Positions 42,796-50,983 of a DNA stretch of 64,000 bases are shown one piece after another. The notes under the pieces are model-generated. The model was not told where the DNA came from. It saw only the letters and a list, made by a program, of their open reading frames with translations, and searched no databases. The stretch is taken from positions 124,001 to 188,000 of the forward strand of contig NZ_JASKLR010000003.1 of the NCBI RefSeq assembly GCF_030124325.1, read 5' to 3'. Source of the stretch: Sinorhizobium sp. 8-89. Its GTDB lineage: Bacteria > Pseudomonadota > Alphaproteobacteria > Rhizobiales > Rhizobiaceae. Every line of letters begins with the position of its first letter. Within the stretch, counting starts at the first letter, position 1. Made by a program: the position numbers and the translations under genes.

Positions 42796-43896
42796 TCAAT
42801 CGATCACCAGTTCGAAATCGGCGTCAGCCATCGGTTGACCATTGATCAGAACGACAAGCTTGTGCGTGCCGGCATAGTAGCGCCGCGTCGTGATCGGGCG
42901 GATCGGATGGCGTTTTTCGATTTCGAAGGTCGCACCCGGTTCGAGCGTCATTGTCGTCCACTTGAATACTTTCGGCGACATCGAGCCGTTCGCCTTCTGG
43001 TGATGCACGGCGTAATCGATCATCACTCGTCGTTCGGCGGTCCCGGAATTGCGTATTTCGAGATCGAATTGAAGATGCTGGCCGAAGCGGACGAGCGATG
43101 TTCCGAGCGTCAGGCCGGTATCGATGCCCGACAGAGCACCGAAACCGAAATTGGCCAGTGCTTCCGCATGCCCTTGCTTCAGCAGGGTGCGGGAAGCATG
43201 GCGGAGCAGCCTCAGGCGTTCCGGCGATGCGCCGTCAATATGCGCGGCGACGAAACGCGCGACGAGATCCGGATGATCCTTGGCGATGTCGTTGAGGCTG
43301 TTGGCGACGGAGCGGCGCACGTAGTCTTCCGGGTCGTCGATCAGCGCAGCAAGGATCGGAAGGATAGGTTGCGGATCGCGGATGAGCTCCGGCAGTCGCA
43401 TGGCCCAAGGCAGGCGCGGGCGCGTGCCCTCGCTCGCCAGCCGCCGGACATGATGATTGCTGTCGCCCGTCCAGCCGGAGATCGTCGCCAGCGCTCGCTG
43501 CTGATCCCGATGGATGAAGGCGCGGATTCCGAATTCCGCAGTGAAATGCGGCGTCAGGCGGCGCAGAAGTGAGAGCGAGAGCTCGAAATCGTCGAGACCG
43601 CGGGCCGCGATGAACTGGTTCACCGGAAGAAGCGCCCAGCCGCTCAGCCCGAGTTCGCTTTCTCCGGGCAGCGCGCGTCGCAAAATTTCGGCCGCGGCCG
43701 GGAAACCTTCCGGCAGCGTATGGAAGAGCGCGTCGCGGATCTGTAACGATCGCTGCATCAGTTCGAGCGAATCAAGACCGTGGCTCGCAAGCGCAATGAA
43801 ACGCTCGCGGTCGAATGCGGGCGCATTCCTACCCAGATGCTTGGCGAGTTCAAGCACGACGCCCGCATGCAACAGGTTCTTCAGCGGTTCTGCCAT
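42796..43896 (-). CDS. DNA alkylation repair (AlkD-like) HEAT-repeat protein
   Basis: A 366-residue protein. The first 250 residues are helical repeats of the AlkC/AlkD DNA-glycosylase superfamily (LRRLTPHFTAEFGIRAFI, WTGDSNHHVRRLASEGTRPRLPWAMRLPELIRDP, DDPEDYVRRSVANSLNDIAKDHPDLV). The WTGDxNHHVRRLASEGTRPRLPW block is the family signature. The C-terminal 90 residues (GTSLVRFGQHLQFDLEIRNSG through YYAGTHKLVVLINGQPMADADFELVI) look like an Ig-like beta domain found in AlkC-type proteins. Thought to remove alkylated bases without base flipping. The start ATG follows the stop of the small protein at 43918-44217 by 21 bases. Confidence 0.87.
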   Translation of the reverse strand: MAEPLKNLLHAGVVLELAKHLGRNAPAFDRERFIALASHGLDSLELMQRSLQIRDALFHTLPEGFPAAAEILRRALPGESELGLSGWALLPVNQFIAARGLDDFELSLSLLRRLTPHFTAEFGIRAFIHRDQQRALATISGWTGDSNHHVRRLASEGTRPRLPWAMRLPELIRDPQPILPILAALIDDPEDYVRRSVANSLNDIAKDHPDLVARFVAAHIDGASPERLRLLRHASRTLLKQGHAEALANFGFGALSGIDTGLTLGTSLVRFGQHLQFDLEIRNSGTAERRVMIDYAVHHQKANGSMSPKVFKWTTMTLEPGATFEIEKRHPIRPITTRRYYAGTHKLVVLINGQPMADADFELVID

Positions 43897-43917
43897 CGTT
43901 CGCGCCGTCTTCTCTGC

Positions 43918-44217
43918 TCAGATCTGCCGTTCGGTGACGAAGTGCTGCATCAGCCTTACCCGCGTGATCGCCGCCATGTACGGAGTAAATTCCGGGTCGT
44001 TCAGCACGCGCTCGCCGGCGGCCTCGGCCGCATCGAGCGTTTCCCACTCGACCAGGTCGGCGAGCAGATCGGTCATTTCGCAGGCAGTCACGGCACGCCA
44101 CGAGACGAAGCCGGGATAGCGGGATACGGCCTGCATGGCGCGGCTGCGAGCGACGAGTGCTGCCTTCTTGTCCCTCACGGTGCAGACTGCGAGTTCGAGA
44201 ACACGTTGGGCCGTCAT
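43918..44217 (-). CDS. Small antibiotic-monooxygenase-like (ferredoxin-fold) protein
   Basis: A 99-residue protein beginning MTAQRVLELAVCTVRDKK; the ATG at 44217 has AAGGAGGCAACG upstream. The pattern VCTVRDKKAALVARSRAMQAVSRYPGFVSW, then DLLADLVEWETLDAAEAAGERVLNDPEF and ITRVRLMQHF, suits the dimeric alpha-beta barrel fold of antibiotic biosynthesis monooxygenase/ABM or NIPSNAP-like proteins. No catalytic residue set can be assigned. It is divergent from the WYL regulator (84 bases) and is probably its target, together with the AlkD-like gene. Confidence 0.65.
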   Translation of the reverse strand: MTAQRVLELAVCTVRDKKAALVARSRAMQAVSRYPGFVSWRAVTACEMTDLLADLVEWETLDAAEAAGERVLNDPEFTPYMAAITRVRLMQHFVTERQI

Positions 44218-44300
44218 CGTTGCCTCCTTTTCTACACAGCTTGACTTAACCACATTCCAACTGCCAGCCTTATGGCCATAGTGTTTGGGGAGGTGAAATC

Positions 44301-44981
44301 ATGCGGCCCGCAGATCGGTTGTTTCGCATTATTCAACTCATGCGTGCGTCTGGCAAGGTTATGACGGCGCGGGAGATTGCTGAAAAAATGGAAGTCGCGC
44401 CGCGTACCATCTATCGCGACATGGAACATCTGATGGCATCGGGGGCGCCGATCGACGGCGAACGCGGCGTGGGTTACCTCCTGCGCGAGGCTTTTGATGC
44501 GCCACCACTCACATTCACTTTCGAGCAATTGGAGGCGCTCGCCTTCGGCGTCCGTGCCGTGCAGATGCTCGGTGACAGGCGCCTGGCTCAAGCGGCCCGC
44601 GAGGCCATGGAGAAGATCGGTCACGGCTTGCCGGCCGAGCATGCGAAAAAGTTGAGAAGTGCCCCGCTTCGCGCTTTTCGATCCGCTCTCCAGCCTGAGC
44701 CGCCGGCGCTACTTGGCGAAATCCGCGAGGCGATTGCCGCGCTGCGCAAGCTGCGCATCACGTATGAAAGCCTTGCAGAAGAAACGTCCGAGCGTACAAT
44801 CTGTCCGCTCGGCCTTAGCGTTTTCGGGCACTATTGGCTGCTGACGGCCTGGTGCGAGTTGCGCCAGGATTTTCGCGACTTCCGCGTCGACAGAATCGCT
44901 TCCCTCAAGACCGAACGGGAGCGATACGAACCGGCTCCGGAGCGCAGTTTTGACGCCTATCTTGCCCGAATGGAGAACTAG
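44301..44981 (+). CDS. YafY-type HTH/WYL-domain transcriptional regulator
   Basis: A 226-residue regulator. N-terminal DeoR-type winged helix (MRPADRLFRIIQLMRASGKVMTAREIAEKMEVAPRTIYRDMEHLMASGAPIDGERGVGY), then a WYL-domain part with the ligand-binding stretch PLGLSVFGHYWLLTAWCELRQDFRDFRVDRI (about 180-210). Its WYL motif reads HYWLLTAW with Arg downstream in FRVDRI. It likely senses a small molecule or nucleic acid. Divergent from the small barrel protein and the AlkD-like gene, so control of a DNA-damage-related pair is possible. ATG 44301 has GGGGAGG upstream. Confidence 0.87.
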   Translation: MRPADRLFRIIQLMRASGKVMTAREIAEKMEVAPRTIYRDMEHLMASGAPIDGERGVGYLLREAFDAPPLTFTFEQLEALAFGVRAVQMLGDRRLAQAAREAMEKIGHGLPAEHAKKLRSAPLRAFRSALQPEPPALLGEIREAIAALRKLRITYESLAEETSERTICPLGLSVFGHYWLLTAWCELRQDFRDFRVDRIASLKTERERYEPAPERSFDAYLARMEN

Positions 44982-45075
44982 ATCATTTCATCGTTCCATT
45001 GAAACAATGAATTGAGCTAACTCTTTGAAACGACGTTATTCCGGAAGGTAACTTTTCCTGGAATTGCTCTCGGGC
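44982..45075 (+). repeat. Stem-loop repeat, left of host-attachment gene
   Basis: Begins GATCATTTCATCGTTCCATT, then GAAACAATGAATTGAGCTAA (imperfect inverted arms) and ends with a TTCCGGAAGGTAACTTTTCC tract. A related unit lies at 45643-45740 on the other side of the gene, same orientation. The class is common in rhizobial intergenic DNA. Confidence 0.7.
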
Positions 45076-45193
45076 GCGTGAGATCGGACGAAAGACACCT
45101 TCGGCGGCAAGGAACCTGACGCGACTTCAAGCCGTTCTGTCCCTTTAAGCCATCGCCGACGTATCTGCCATCGACGACACAGGGGAGAAAATA

Positions 45194-45643
45194 GTGCGGA
45201 ATCGTGTTTGGATACTCACAGCCGACGGAACCACGGCGCGCATCGTCAAGGATGTGAACCTGCTGAAGGACGGACGACAGCAACCGGAAGTGGAGATGTT
45301 TCAGATCGAAACCAAGCGTGCCAAGGACATCATGGCCGATAAACCCGGCCGCAGCCATTCGTCGGTTGGCTATGGTCGTTCGGCGATGGAATACAGTAGC
45401 GATCCGGTCCGCGAGGAGCAGCACCGGTTCGCCATGGAGATCGCCGGGAAACTCGACCACTATGCGCTTGAGCACGCCTTCGAAAACCTCGTGATCTGCG
45501 CCGCGCCCAAGACGCTGGGCGACCTCAGGAAGCTGCTTTCCCACCAGGTCAAGGAAAAAACCCTTGCTGAGATCGATCGCAATTGCGTCGCAGTGCCGAC
45601 GGACCACCTGATCGCGACCGTCCGTTCAGTTGTATTTCCTTAG
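45194..45643 (+). CDS. Host-attachment family protein (baeRF-like)
   Basis: A 149-residue soluble protein of the family annotated as host attachment (from Agrobacterium att studies). It opens RNRVWILTADGTTARIVKDV, then SSVGYGRSAMEYSSDPVREEQHRFAMEIAGKLD and VICAAPKTLGDLRKLLSHQVKEKTLAEIDRN, all family hallmarks. Comparative work placed these proteins among bacterial relatives of the eRF1/Dom34 middle domain (baeRF), so ribosome-linked functions are as plausible as attachment; the PKTLGDLR stretch is the shared core. GTG start at 45194 with AGGGGAG upstream. It is flanked on both sides by the same stem-loop repeat. Confidence 0.83.
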   Translation: MRNRVWILTADGTTARIVKDVNLLKDGRQQPEVEMFQIETKRAKDIMADKPGRSHSSVGYGRSAMEYSSDPVREEQHRFAMEIAGKLDHYALEHAFENLVICAAPKTLGDLRKLLSHQVKEKTLAEIDRNCVAVPTDHLIATVRSVVFP

Positions 45644-45740
45644 ATCAGTTCATTGTCTCGTTGAAACATTGAAATGATTTAAGTCACTGGAATTGCGCAG
45701 TTCCGGAGGGAAACCGTTAGACACTTTTCCTGAAGCTGGA
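45643..45740 (+). repeat. Stem-loop repeat, right of host-attachment gene
   Basis: Begins GATCAGTTCATTGTCTCGTT, then GAAACATTGAAATGATTTAA, followed by GTTCCGGAGGGAAACCGTTA and CACTTTTCCTGAA. Matches the unit at 44982-45075. It starts at the gene's stop codon, so it could also act as its terminator. Confidence 0.7.
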
Positions 45741-45781
45741 TCAGCGCAGCCCGCCGGTGATTCTGCCACCGCGGCGTTCCG

Positions 45782-47362
45782 TCAGAAATCCGTCGGGACG
45801 CCGCCTTCCTGCTTGCGCCTGGCGATAAAAGCATCGAGCTCTTCTTCTATCGCCGGATCGAGCGGCGGGCGCTCGTATTCGTTGAGCTTCTGCCTGAAGA
45901 TACGGTTGGCATGGTCGTATGTGGTCGGTCGGCCCGCTTCCGTCCAGGTCTCGAAATTCCGCCAATCGGAAAGGATCGGCGAGTAGAACGCCGTTTCGTA
46001 GCGCTGAAGCGTATGCATCGTGCCGAAGTAATGTCCGCCTGGGCCGACGTCGCGCACGGCATCAAGACCGAGCGCGTCCTCGCTGACGTCGAGCGGCTGG
46101 AGGAATTCGGCAACCATCTGCAGCATGTCGACATCAAGAATGAACTTCTCGAACGAGGCCGTCAGGCCGCCCTCGGTCCACCCGGCGGCATGCATGACGA
46201 AATTGCCGCCGCCCTGGGTCAGCGCCCAGAGGGAAAGCGCCGATTCATAGGCCGCCTGCGCGTCGATCGTGTTCGCGGCGTTGGTGTTGGATGTACGGTA
46301 GGGAATGTTGTATTTGCGGGCGAGCTGCCCGCCGGCGACAACGGCTTTCATGTATTCCGGTGTTCCGAATGCCGGTGCACCGGTCTTCATGTCGACATTC
46401 GAGGTGAAGCCGCCATACATGACGGGCGCGCCTTTGCGCACCATCTGGGAAAAGGCGATGCCGCAAAGCGCCTCGGCGTTCTGCTGCACCAGCGCGCCGG
46501 CAATGGTGACCGGGGCCATGGCTCCGGCAAGCGTGAAGGGAGTGATGACGACCACCTGGTTGCGCGACGACATCTCGATAATGCCCTGGAGCATCGGCCC
46601 GTCGAGACGAAGCGGCGACGACGTGTTGATGATCGTGAAGAGCGACGGCTCCCGCTCCATCTGCTCCATCGAGACACCGCGGCCGATGCGGGCGATTTCG
46701 ATCCCGTCGGTGTTGCGCTGGCGACCGAGCGAATAGACATGAAAGACCTTGTCGGTCAGCTTCACCATGTCCGAAAGGCAGTCCAGGTGGCGGACCGAGG
46801 CATGGAGGTCGACCGGCTCGACCGGATAGCCGCCGGTAGTGTGGACGATGTCGTAGGACTGCGCCAGCTTCACCAGTTTGCGGAAATCCTCCTGGTTGCC
46901 GGTGCGCCGGCCGCCCTCGCGATCGGCAACGAAGGGGGCGCTGGCGATCTGCGCGAAAACGAGGTTGTTTCCGCCGATCTCGACGTTGCGCGCGGGATTG
47001 CGTGCATGCATGGTGAACGCGGCGGGAGCCGAGGCGACCATCTCCATGATCAGACCGCGATCGAAGCGGACGCGATCGGTGCCCGGCGTCACATTCGCGC
47101 CGGCGGCTTTCATGCGATCGCGCGCCTCAGGCAGGATGATGTCCATGCCGATTTCTTCGAGGATGGTCAGGGAAGCATCGTGCACGGCTTCGAGTGCATC
47201 TTTCGAGAGCACCGTCGACTTTGCCAGCGTATTGACGAGGTTGAGATATTTCGTGGCCGCCGGCTTTCGTGTCCGTTCCGCGCCGCGCCCGCCGGGCCGA
47301 CGCCGCCGCTCCAACGGTGAAGTGTCGCCTGCCGCAGCATCCCGGACGTGATTGTCGGTCAT
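45782..47362 (-). CDS. MttB-superfamily trimethylamine-type methyltransferase (non-pyrrolysine)
   Basis: A 526-residue protein of the trimethylamine:corrinoid methyltransferase (MttB) superfamily. Core stretches are ILEEIGMDIILPEARDRMKAAGA, FTMHARNPARNVEIGGN, FVADREGGRRTGNQEDF, MLQGIIEMSSRNQVVVITPF, PVMYGGFTSNVDMKTGAPAFGTPEY and GGNFVMHAAGWTEGGLTASFEKFILD. The reading frame has no in-frame amber codon, so it lacks the pyrrolysine of true MttB and belongs to the glycine-betaine/quaternary-amine or still unassigned branch. No corrinoid protein or reactivase gene is adjacent. N-terminal Arg-rich segment (about 18-30). ATG 47362. Possibly read from the mnmD side, 137 bases upstream. Confidence 0.85.
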   Translation of the reverse strand: MTDNHVRDAAAGDTSPLERRRRPGGRGAERTRKPAATKYLNLVNTLAKSTVLSKDALEAVHDASLTILEEIGMDIILPEARDRMKAAGANVTPGTDRVRFDRGLIMEMVASAPAAFTMHARNPARNVEIGGNNLVFAQIASAPFVADREGGRRTGNQEDFRKLVKLAQSYDIVHTTGGYPVEPVDLHASVRHLDCLSDMVKLTDKVFHVYSLGRQRNTDGIEIARIGRGVSMEQMEREPSLFTIINTSSPLRLDGPMLQGIIEMSSRNQVVVITPFTLAGAMAPVTIAGALVQQNAEALCGIAFSQMVRKGAPVMYGGFTSNVDMKTGAPAFGTPEYMKAVVAGGQLARKYNIPYRTSNTNAANTIDAQAAYESALSLWALTQGGGNFVMHAAGWTEGGLTASFEKFILDVDMLQMVAEFLQPLDVSEDALGLDAVRDVGPGGHYFGTMHTLQRYETAFYSPILSDWRNFETWTEAGRPTTYDHANRIFRQKLNEYERPPLDPAIEEELDAFIARRKQEGGVPTDF

Positions 47363-47499
47363 GAAAGATCCATCCGCGTTTCCGATGAATCTCTGTCGCA
47401 GATTTTTGTGCTTCGTGCCCCCGCCATTTGCGACAGTTCACTTCGTCGGAGCGGGCCAAGGCTGAAAAACACGGCTGCCGCCGGCGTGCGCGGCCGCGA

Positions 47500-48219
47500 T
47501 CAGCGCTTGTCGCCGCGCAGCATCTCGCGTTTGCCGGCAAAGCCGGGCCGACGTTCCACGACGAAGCCGGCTGCCTCGAGGTTCCTTCGAACGAAGCCGG
47601 CCGCGGCATAGGTCGCGAAGGTACCGCCGGACGCGGTGTTGTCGAACACCCGCTGCATCAGTTCCTGTGACCACATGTCGGGATTGCGCGCGGGCGCAAA
47701 GCCGTCGAGATACCATGCGTCGAAGGTGTGTTCCGATGCGTCGAGACTATCGAGCGCCGGTCCGCAGACCACCGTCAATAGCGCCCCATCCGCGAGGTCG
47801 AGATCGATGCGGCCTCCTGGCGTTTGCGGCCAGTTCGCGACAAGTGCCCGTCTTTCCTCGGAAATTTCCGGCCAGTGAGAAAGTGCGCGATCGATATCGG
47901 CCGCTCGCATCGGAAATCGCTCGAAGGAGATGAAGTGGAGGCGCTTGCCAGGGGCCGGCAGCTCTTTCCACTGCCGCCAGGTTTCGCAGAAATTGAGACC
48001 GGTGCCGAAGCCGAGCTCGCCGATCGTGAAGGCGCTGCTAGCTAACCACCGCGCGGGCAGTCTGTTGCCGGCAAGGAAGACGTGGCCGCATTCGAGCCGC
48101 CCGTCCGTGCGGCAATAAAAGTGATCGCCAAATTCCTTTGAATAGGGCATATCGCCGTCATGCCATTCGAGGCTTTGCTGCGATGGCGGATGGCTCTGGC
48201 GGAGTTCGGTTCCAGTCAT
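47500..48219 (-). CDS. mnmD: tRNA 5-methylaminomethyl-2-thiouridine methyltransferase MnmD
   Basis: A 239-residue SAM-dependent methyltransferase equal to the N-terminal half of MnmC. It has YSKEFGDHFYCRTDGRLECGHVFLAGN at the start, GELGFGTGLNFCETW (SAM site, about 69-83), FISFERFPM, and the DAWYLDGFAPARNPDMW block (about 175-191) that holds catalytic residues in MnmD. It methylates nm5s2U34 of Glu, Gln or Lys tRNAs to mnm5s2U. In E. coli this is fused with an oxidase; here the oxidase partner is a separate, divergent gene 38 bases away. ATG 48219. Confidence 0.9.
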   Translation of the reverse strand: MTGTELRQSHPPSQQSLEWHDGDMPYSKEFGDHFYCRTDGRLECGHVFLAGNRLPARWLASSAFTIGELGFGTGLNFCETWRQWKELPAPGKRLHFISFERFPMRAADIDRALSHWPEISEERRALVANWPQTPGGRIDLDLADGALLTVVCGPALDSLDASEHTFDAWYLDGFAPARNPDMWSQELMQRVFDNTASGGTFATYAAAGFVRRNLEAAGFVVERRPGFAGKREMLRGDKR

Positions 48220-48257
48220 GAGATGCCGATAATTCTCCGACCCGAAAAGGTCAATCG

Positions 48258-49400
48258 ATGAGCGACGTTTTGATAGTCGGCGGCGGCATCATGGGGCTCT
48301 GGGCCGCATTGACGGCTGGTCGGGCCGGCTTCGCAACTTGCCTGCTCGAACGCAAGAGCATGGGCGCTGGCGCAAGCGGTGGCCTGCTCGGCGCCCTGAT
48401 GCCGCATATGCCCGACCGATGGAACGCAAAGAAACAGTTCCAGTTCGACGCGCTGGTTTCCCTCGAAGACGAAATCGCCGAATTGCAGGAAACGACGGGG
48501 CTCTCCGCGGGCTACCGGCGCTGCGGCCGGGTCATGCCGCTCGGCAAGCCGCATTTGAGAGAGATCGCGCTCGGTCACGAGCAGGACGCTGCGCGGCATT
48601 GGGTGTCAGGTGAGCGCCGGTTCCACTGGCACATCGGGGATGTGGACGCTGGCTGCGACTGGCCGGCGGCGGAGGCGGCGCCTTTCGGTCTCGTCCACGA
48701 CACGCTCGCCGCGAGAGTGGCGCCGCGACGCCTCCTGCGGGCGCTCGAAACAGCGCTTACGCATTTGCCCCATGTTCGGATGGAACAGGGAGCCGAGATT
48801 GCATCGCTCGATCCTAGACGCGGGCGGCTCTCGCTCGCGGACGGCAGAGCGGTGTCCTTCGGCCATTGCATTCTCGCCGCCGGGGTTGAAAGCTTTGGCT
48901 TGATCGACCGCCTAGCGCTCTCGGCACAGGCGTCAAGCGGCAACGCAGTCAAGGGGCAGGCGGCATTGCTCAGCGCAGACGTCGACCCGGCCATGCCGAT
49001 CATCTTCACCGATGGGCTCTACATCGTTCCGCATGAAGATGGTCATGTGGCGGTCGGCAGCACCAGCGAGAACCGGTTCGACGACCCGTTCTCGACCGAT
49101 GCTCAATTGGATGCACTGATACGGCGCGCCAAAGCCTTGGCGCCCGCCTTGCGCGGCGCGCAGGTGATCGAGCGTTGGGCCGGGCTCCGCCCGAAAGCGA
49201 CGGGACGTGAGCCGATGGTCGGTCGCCATCCGGATTACGACAATCTCTTCGTGCTGACCGGCGGCTTCAAGGTCAGCTTCGGTATGGCGCGTGTCCTGGC
49301 GCGCGTCGTGGTCGACGAGATGCTGGGGCGGCCGACCATCGATCTCCCCGAGTCGTTTACGTGCGCGCACCACATCGCAGCGCTGCGGCAGCTTGTGTAA
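48258..49400 (+). CDS. FAD-dependent oxidoreductase, probable MnmC2 oxidase
   Basis: A 380-residue DAO-family flavoenzyme. FAD loop VLIVGGGIMGLWAALTAGRAG (about 4-24), LLERKSMGAGASGGLLGALMPHMPDRW, RCGRVMPLG, and a C-terminal AGLRPKATGREPMVGRHPDYDNLFVLTGGFKVSFGMA typical of glycine oxidase/MnmC2 enzymes. The divergent start only 38 bases from mnmD suggests it removes the carboxymethyl group of cmnm5s2U to give nm5s2U for MnmD. Other DAO roles (glycine or sarcosine oxidation) remain possible. ATG 48258. Confidence 0.78.
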   Translation: MSDVLIVGGGIMGLWAALTAGRAGFATCLLERKSMGAGASGGLLGALMPHMPDRWNAKKQFQFDALVSLEDEIAELQETTGLSAGYRRCGRVMPLGKPHLREIALGHEQDAARHWVSGERRFHWHIGDVDAGCDWPAAEAAPFGLVHDTLAARVAPRRLLRALETALTHLPHVRMEQGAEIASLDPRRGRLSLADGRAVSFGHCILAAGVESFGLIDRLALSAQASSGNAVKGQAALLSADVDPAMPIIFTDGLYIVPHEDGHVAVGSTSENRFDDPFSTDAQLDALIRRAKALAPALRGAQVIERWAGLRPKATGREPMVGRHPDYDNLFVLTGGFKVSFGMARVLARVVVDEMLGRPTIDLPESFTCAHHIAALRQLV

Positions 49401-49426
49401 GTCGAAGCCGAAGCTGCGCAACGCTC

Positions 49427-50482
49427 TTAGCCCATCGCCCGCCTTATGGTTTTTGATAGCGCAGTCAGGAACGCGGGACGGGAGGATGCAACGAGCTTCC
49501 AGGAGAGCACCGATGTCGCCGCTTGCCGCGGAAGCAGGCCGACTGCAAGGAACCAAAGCGCTTCGACAGCGCGCCTGCGGATCGAGTAATTCATGGCGAG
49601 GCTGGCGGTTGCACCGGCTGTCGCCAGACGCAGCCGAGAGTCGCCTCTGACCGGGTGCCGAGTCTGCTCGATGCACAAGGACGCAAGCCGCTCTTCAAGG
49701 TGGGTCGGGTCGTGCAATGCGATTCCGGGCGGCAATTGCGATCCGGCGGCCGCGGCCTGAGTGGAAAGAGCTTCAAGGCGGCAGAAATCATGTTGCACGC
49801 GCCAACGGGCACGTTCAGCCAGTTTTTCGGCGAAAAGCGAGTGATTGGAACCATGCATGCGGTATGCACCGAGACAGACGTCGGTGGCCTGAACCTGCCC
49901 ATGCAGCGGCGCCACAGTTGCAAGATAGCCATCGGCTCCTTGCCTGAATTTCCCTTCGGGCATCGGCATGACCGCTTCCAGGGCAGAACGGGCAAAGGCA
50001 AGGCCGCTTGTCACCGTCGTCTGATAACGCCCGCGATGAAAGAGCTTTGGCGTCACGTCGCCCGTATCGAACGGCTGCTCCGGTGGCGGGAAGATATCCA
50101 TGATCTTTTCTCGTTCATCAACGAGATGGAGCCTGAACTGAAATTGCGCGGTCGAAGCCTCCCAAGCGTTGACGACCTCCGACACGGCATTCGGGTAAAG
50201 ATAATCGTCGGCATCCAGGAAGAACACGATGTCGCCAACGCTCGCGGCGAATCCGGTGTTAAAGGCGGCCGCATGTCCGCCGTTTGCGGCTCTGAGACAG
50301 GGATGGATCCTGCTGCCGTACGACCTGATGACATCGGGCGATTCATCCGACGAGGCATCGTCGACGACAATTACCTCCGTACGCGGATGATCCTGAGCCA
50401 GGGCACTGTCGACACAGCGCCTGAGAAAGCGCGAATAGTTATAGTTGGAGATGATGATTGATACAGAAGTTTGGTCCAGCAA
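49427..50482 (-). CDS. Glycosyltransferase family 2
   Basis: A 351-residue GT-A fold glycosyltransferase. The catalytic region is at the N-terminus: SVSIIISNYNYSRFLRRCVDSAL, EVIVVDDASSDESPDVIRSYG (nucleotide-sugar binding), then VFFLDADDYLYP with the DxD-type metal site near 95. A central loop and the C-terminal region with LASLCIEQTRHPVRGDSRLRLATAG complete it. No ATG lies in frame near the domain start; a TTG at 50482 (MLDQTSVSIII) with AGGG six bases upstream is chosen, and the open frame continuing to 50734 has no family support. Acceptor unknown; it is isolated from the deoxy-sugar cluster by 42 kb. Confidence 0.8.
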   Translation of the reverse strand: MLDQTSVSIIISNYNYSRFLRRCVDSALAQDHPRTEVIVVDDASSDESPDVIRSYGSRIHPCLRAANGGHAAAFNTGFAASVGDIVFFLDADDYLYPNAVSEVVNAWEASTAQFQFRLHLVDEREKIMDIFPPPEQPFDTGDVTPKLFHRGRYQTTVTSGLAFARSALEAVMPMPEGKFRQGADGYLATVAPLHGQVQATDVCLGAYRMHGSNHSLFAEKLAERARWRVQHDFCRLEALSTQAAAAGSQLPPGIALHDPTHLEERLASLCIEQTRHPVRGDSRLRLATAGATASLAMNYSIRRRAVEALWFLAVGLLPRQAATSVLSWKLVASSRPAFLTALSKTIRRAMG

Positions 50483-50983
50483 AGCTTGCCCTCGCTCTGA
50501 TCCCCGCTTTTCGCTTCGGTACTCATGCCTGAGTGTAAGCGGTCGGTCGCCGGCATCTCGCCTGGAGACTACAAGGCATTGGTCCGCCCACGGGCGGCCG
50601 GTGCCAACCTTCAAAGGAAACCGCGGGTGGATTTCCTTCGGGGCGGTGGTGCTATGAACGGCAGGCTGCTGCCTTGCACCATTTGCGCGATTTTCCCGCG
50701 CTTCAAAGTAAGCGCTGCTTTGCAGTAACTGCACTCAATGTGTTCACAATAGGGCCCCTCGCGCATCGGCGCCGGACACGAGTGCGGCTTGAGCGGGGTT
50801 TCGACGCCGCGTGTTCCGTTGTTCGTCTTGCCCCGCATAACAGGTGCCGCCGAACGCCGGCTTGTTTCCTCGGCCGCTTTTGAACGCCCGATTCGCGACC
50901 TCGTGCCGAACCTCCGACTTCGTCAATCTGTCACGCAAATCACCTAATAGGCGGGCCATCGACGGACTTTCGGAGCTTGCGCC
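50483..50983. other. Gene-free 500-base region
   Basis: No supported gene on either strand. A minus-strand 75-codon frame (50611-50838) with a Cys cluster has no flanking support. The right part should hold the promoter of the DUF1045-puuE operon; no operator was recognised. Confidence 0.45.

Noticed and set aside
45782-47362. Pyrrolysine-containing MttB
   Set aside because: The frame is continuous with no TAG codon, so pyrrolysine is not used.
49427-50734. Glycosyltransferase with an 84-residue N-terminal extension
   Set aside because: The extension is low in family signal and the GT2 domain starts after a TTG with a ribosome site at 50482.
50611-50838. Minus-strand 75-codon frame with a CEHIECSYC cluster
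   Set aside because: Resembles a zinc knuckle but has no ribosome site, no neighbours in frame and a Pro/Arg-rich end; too little to support a gene.
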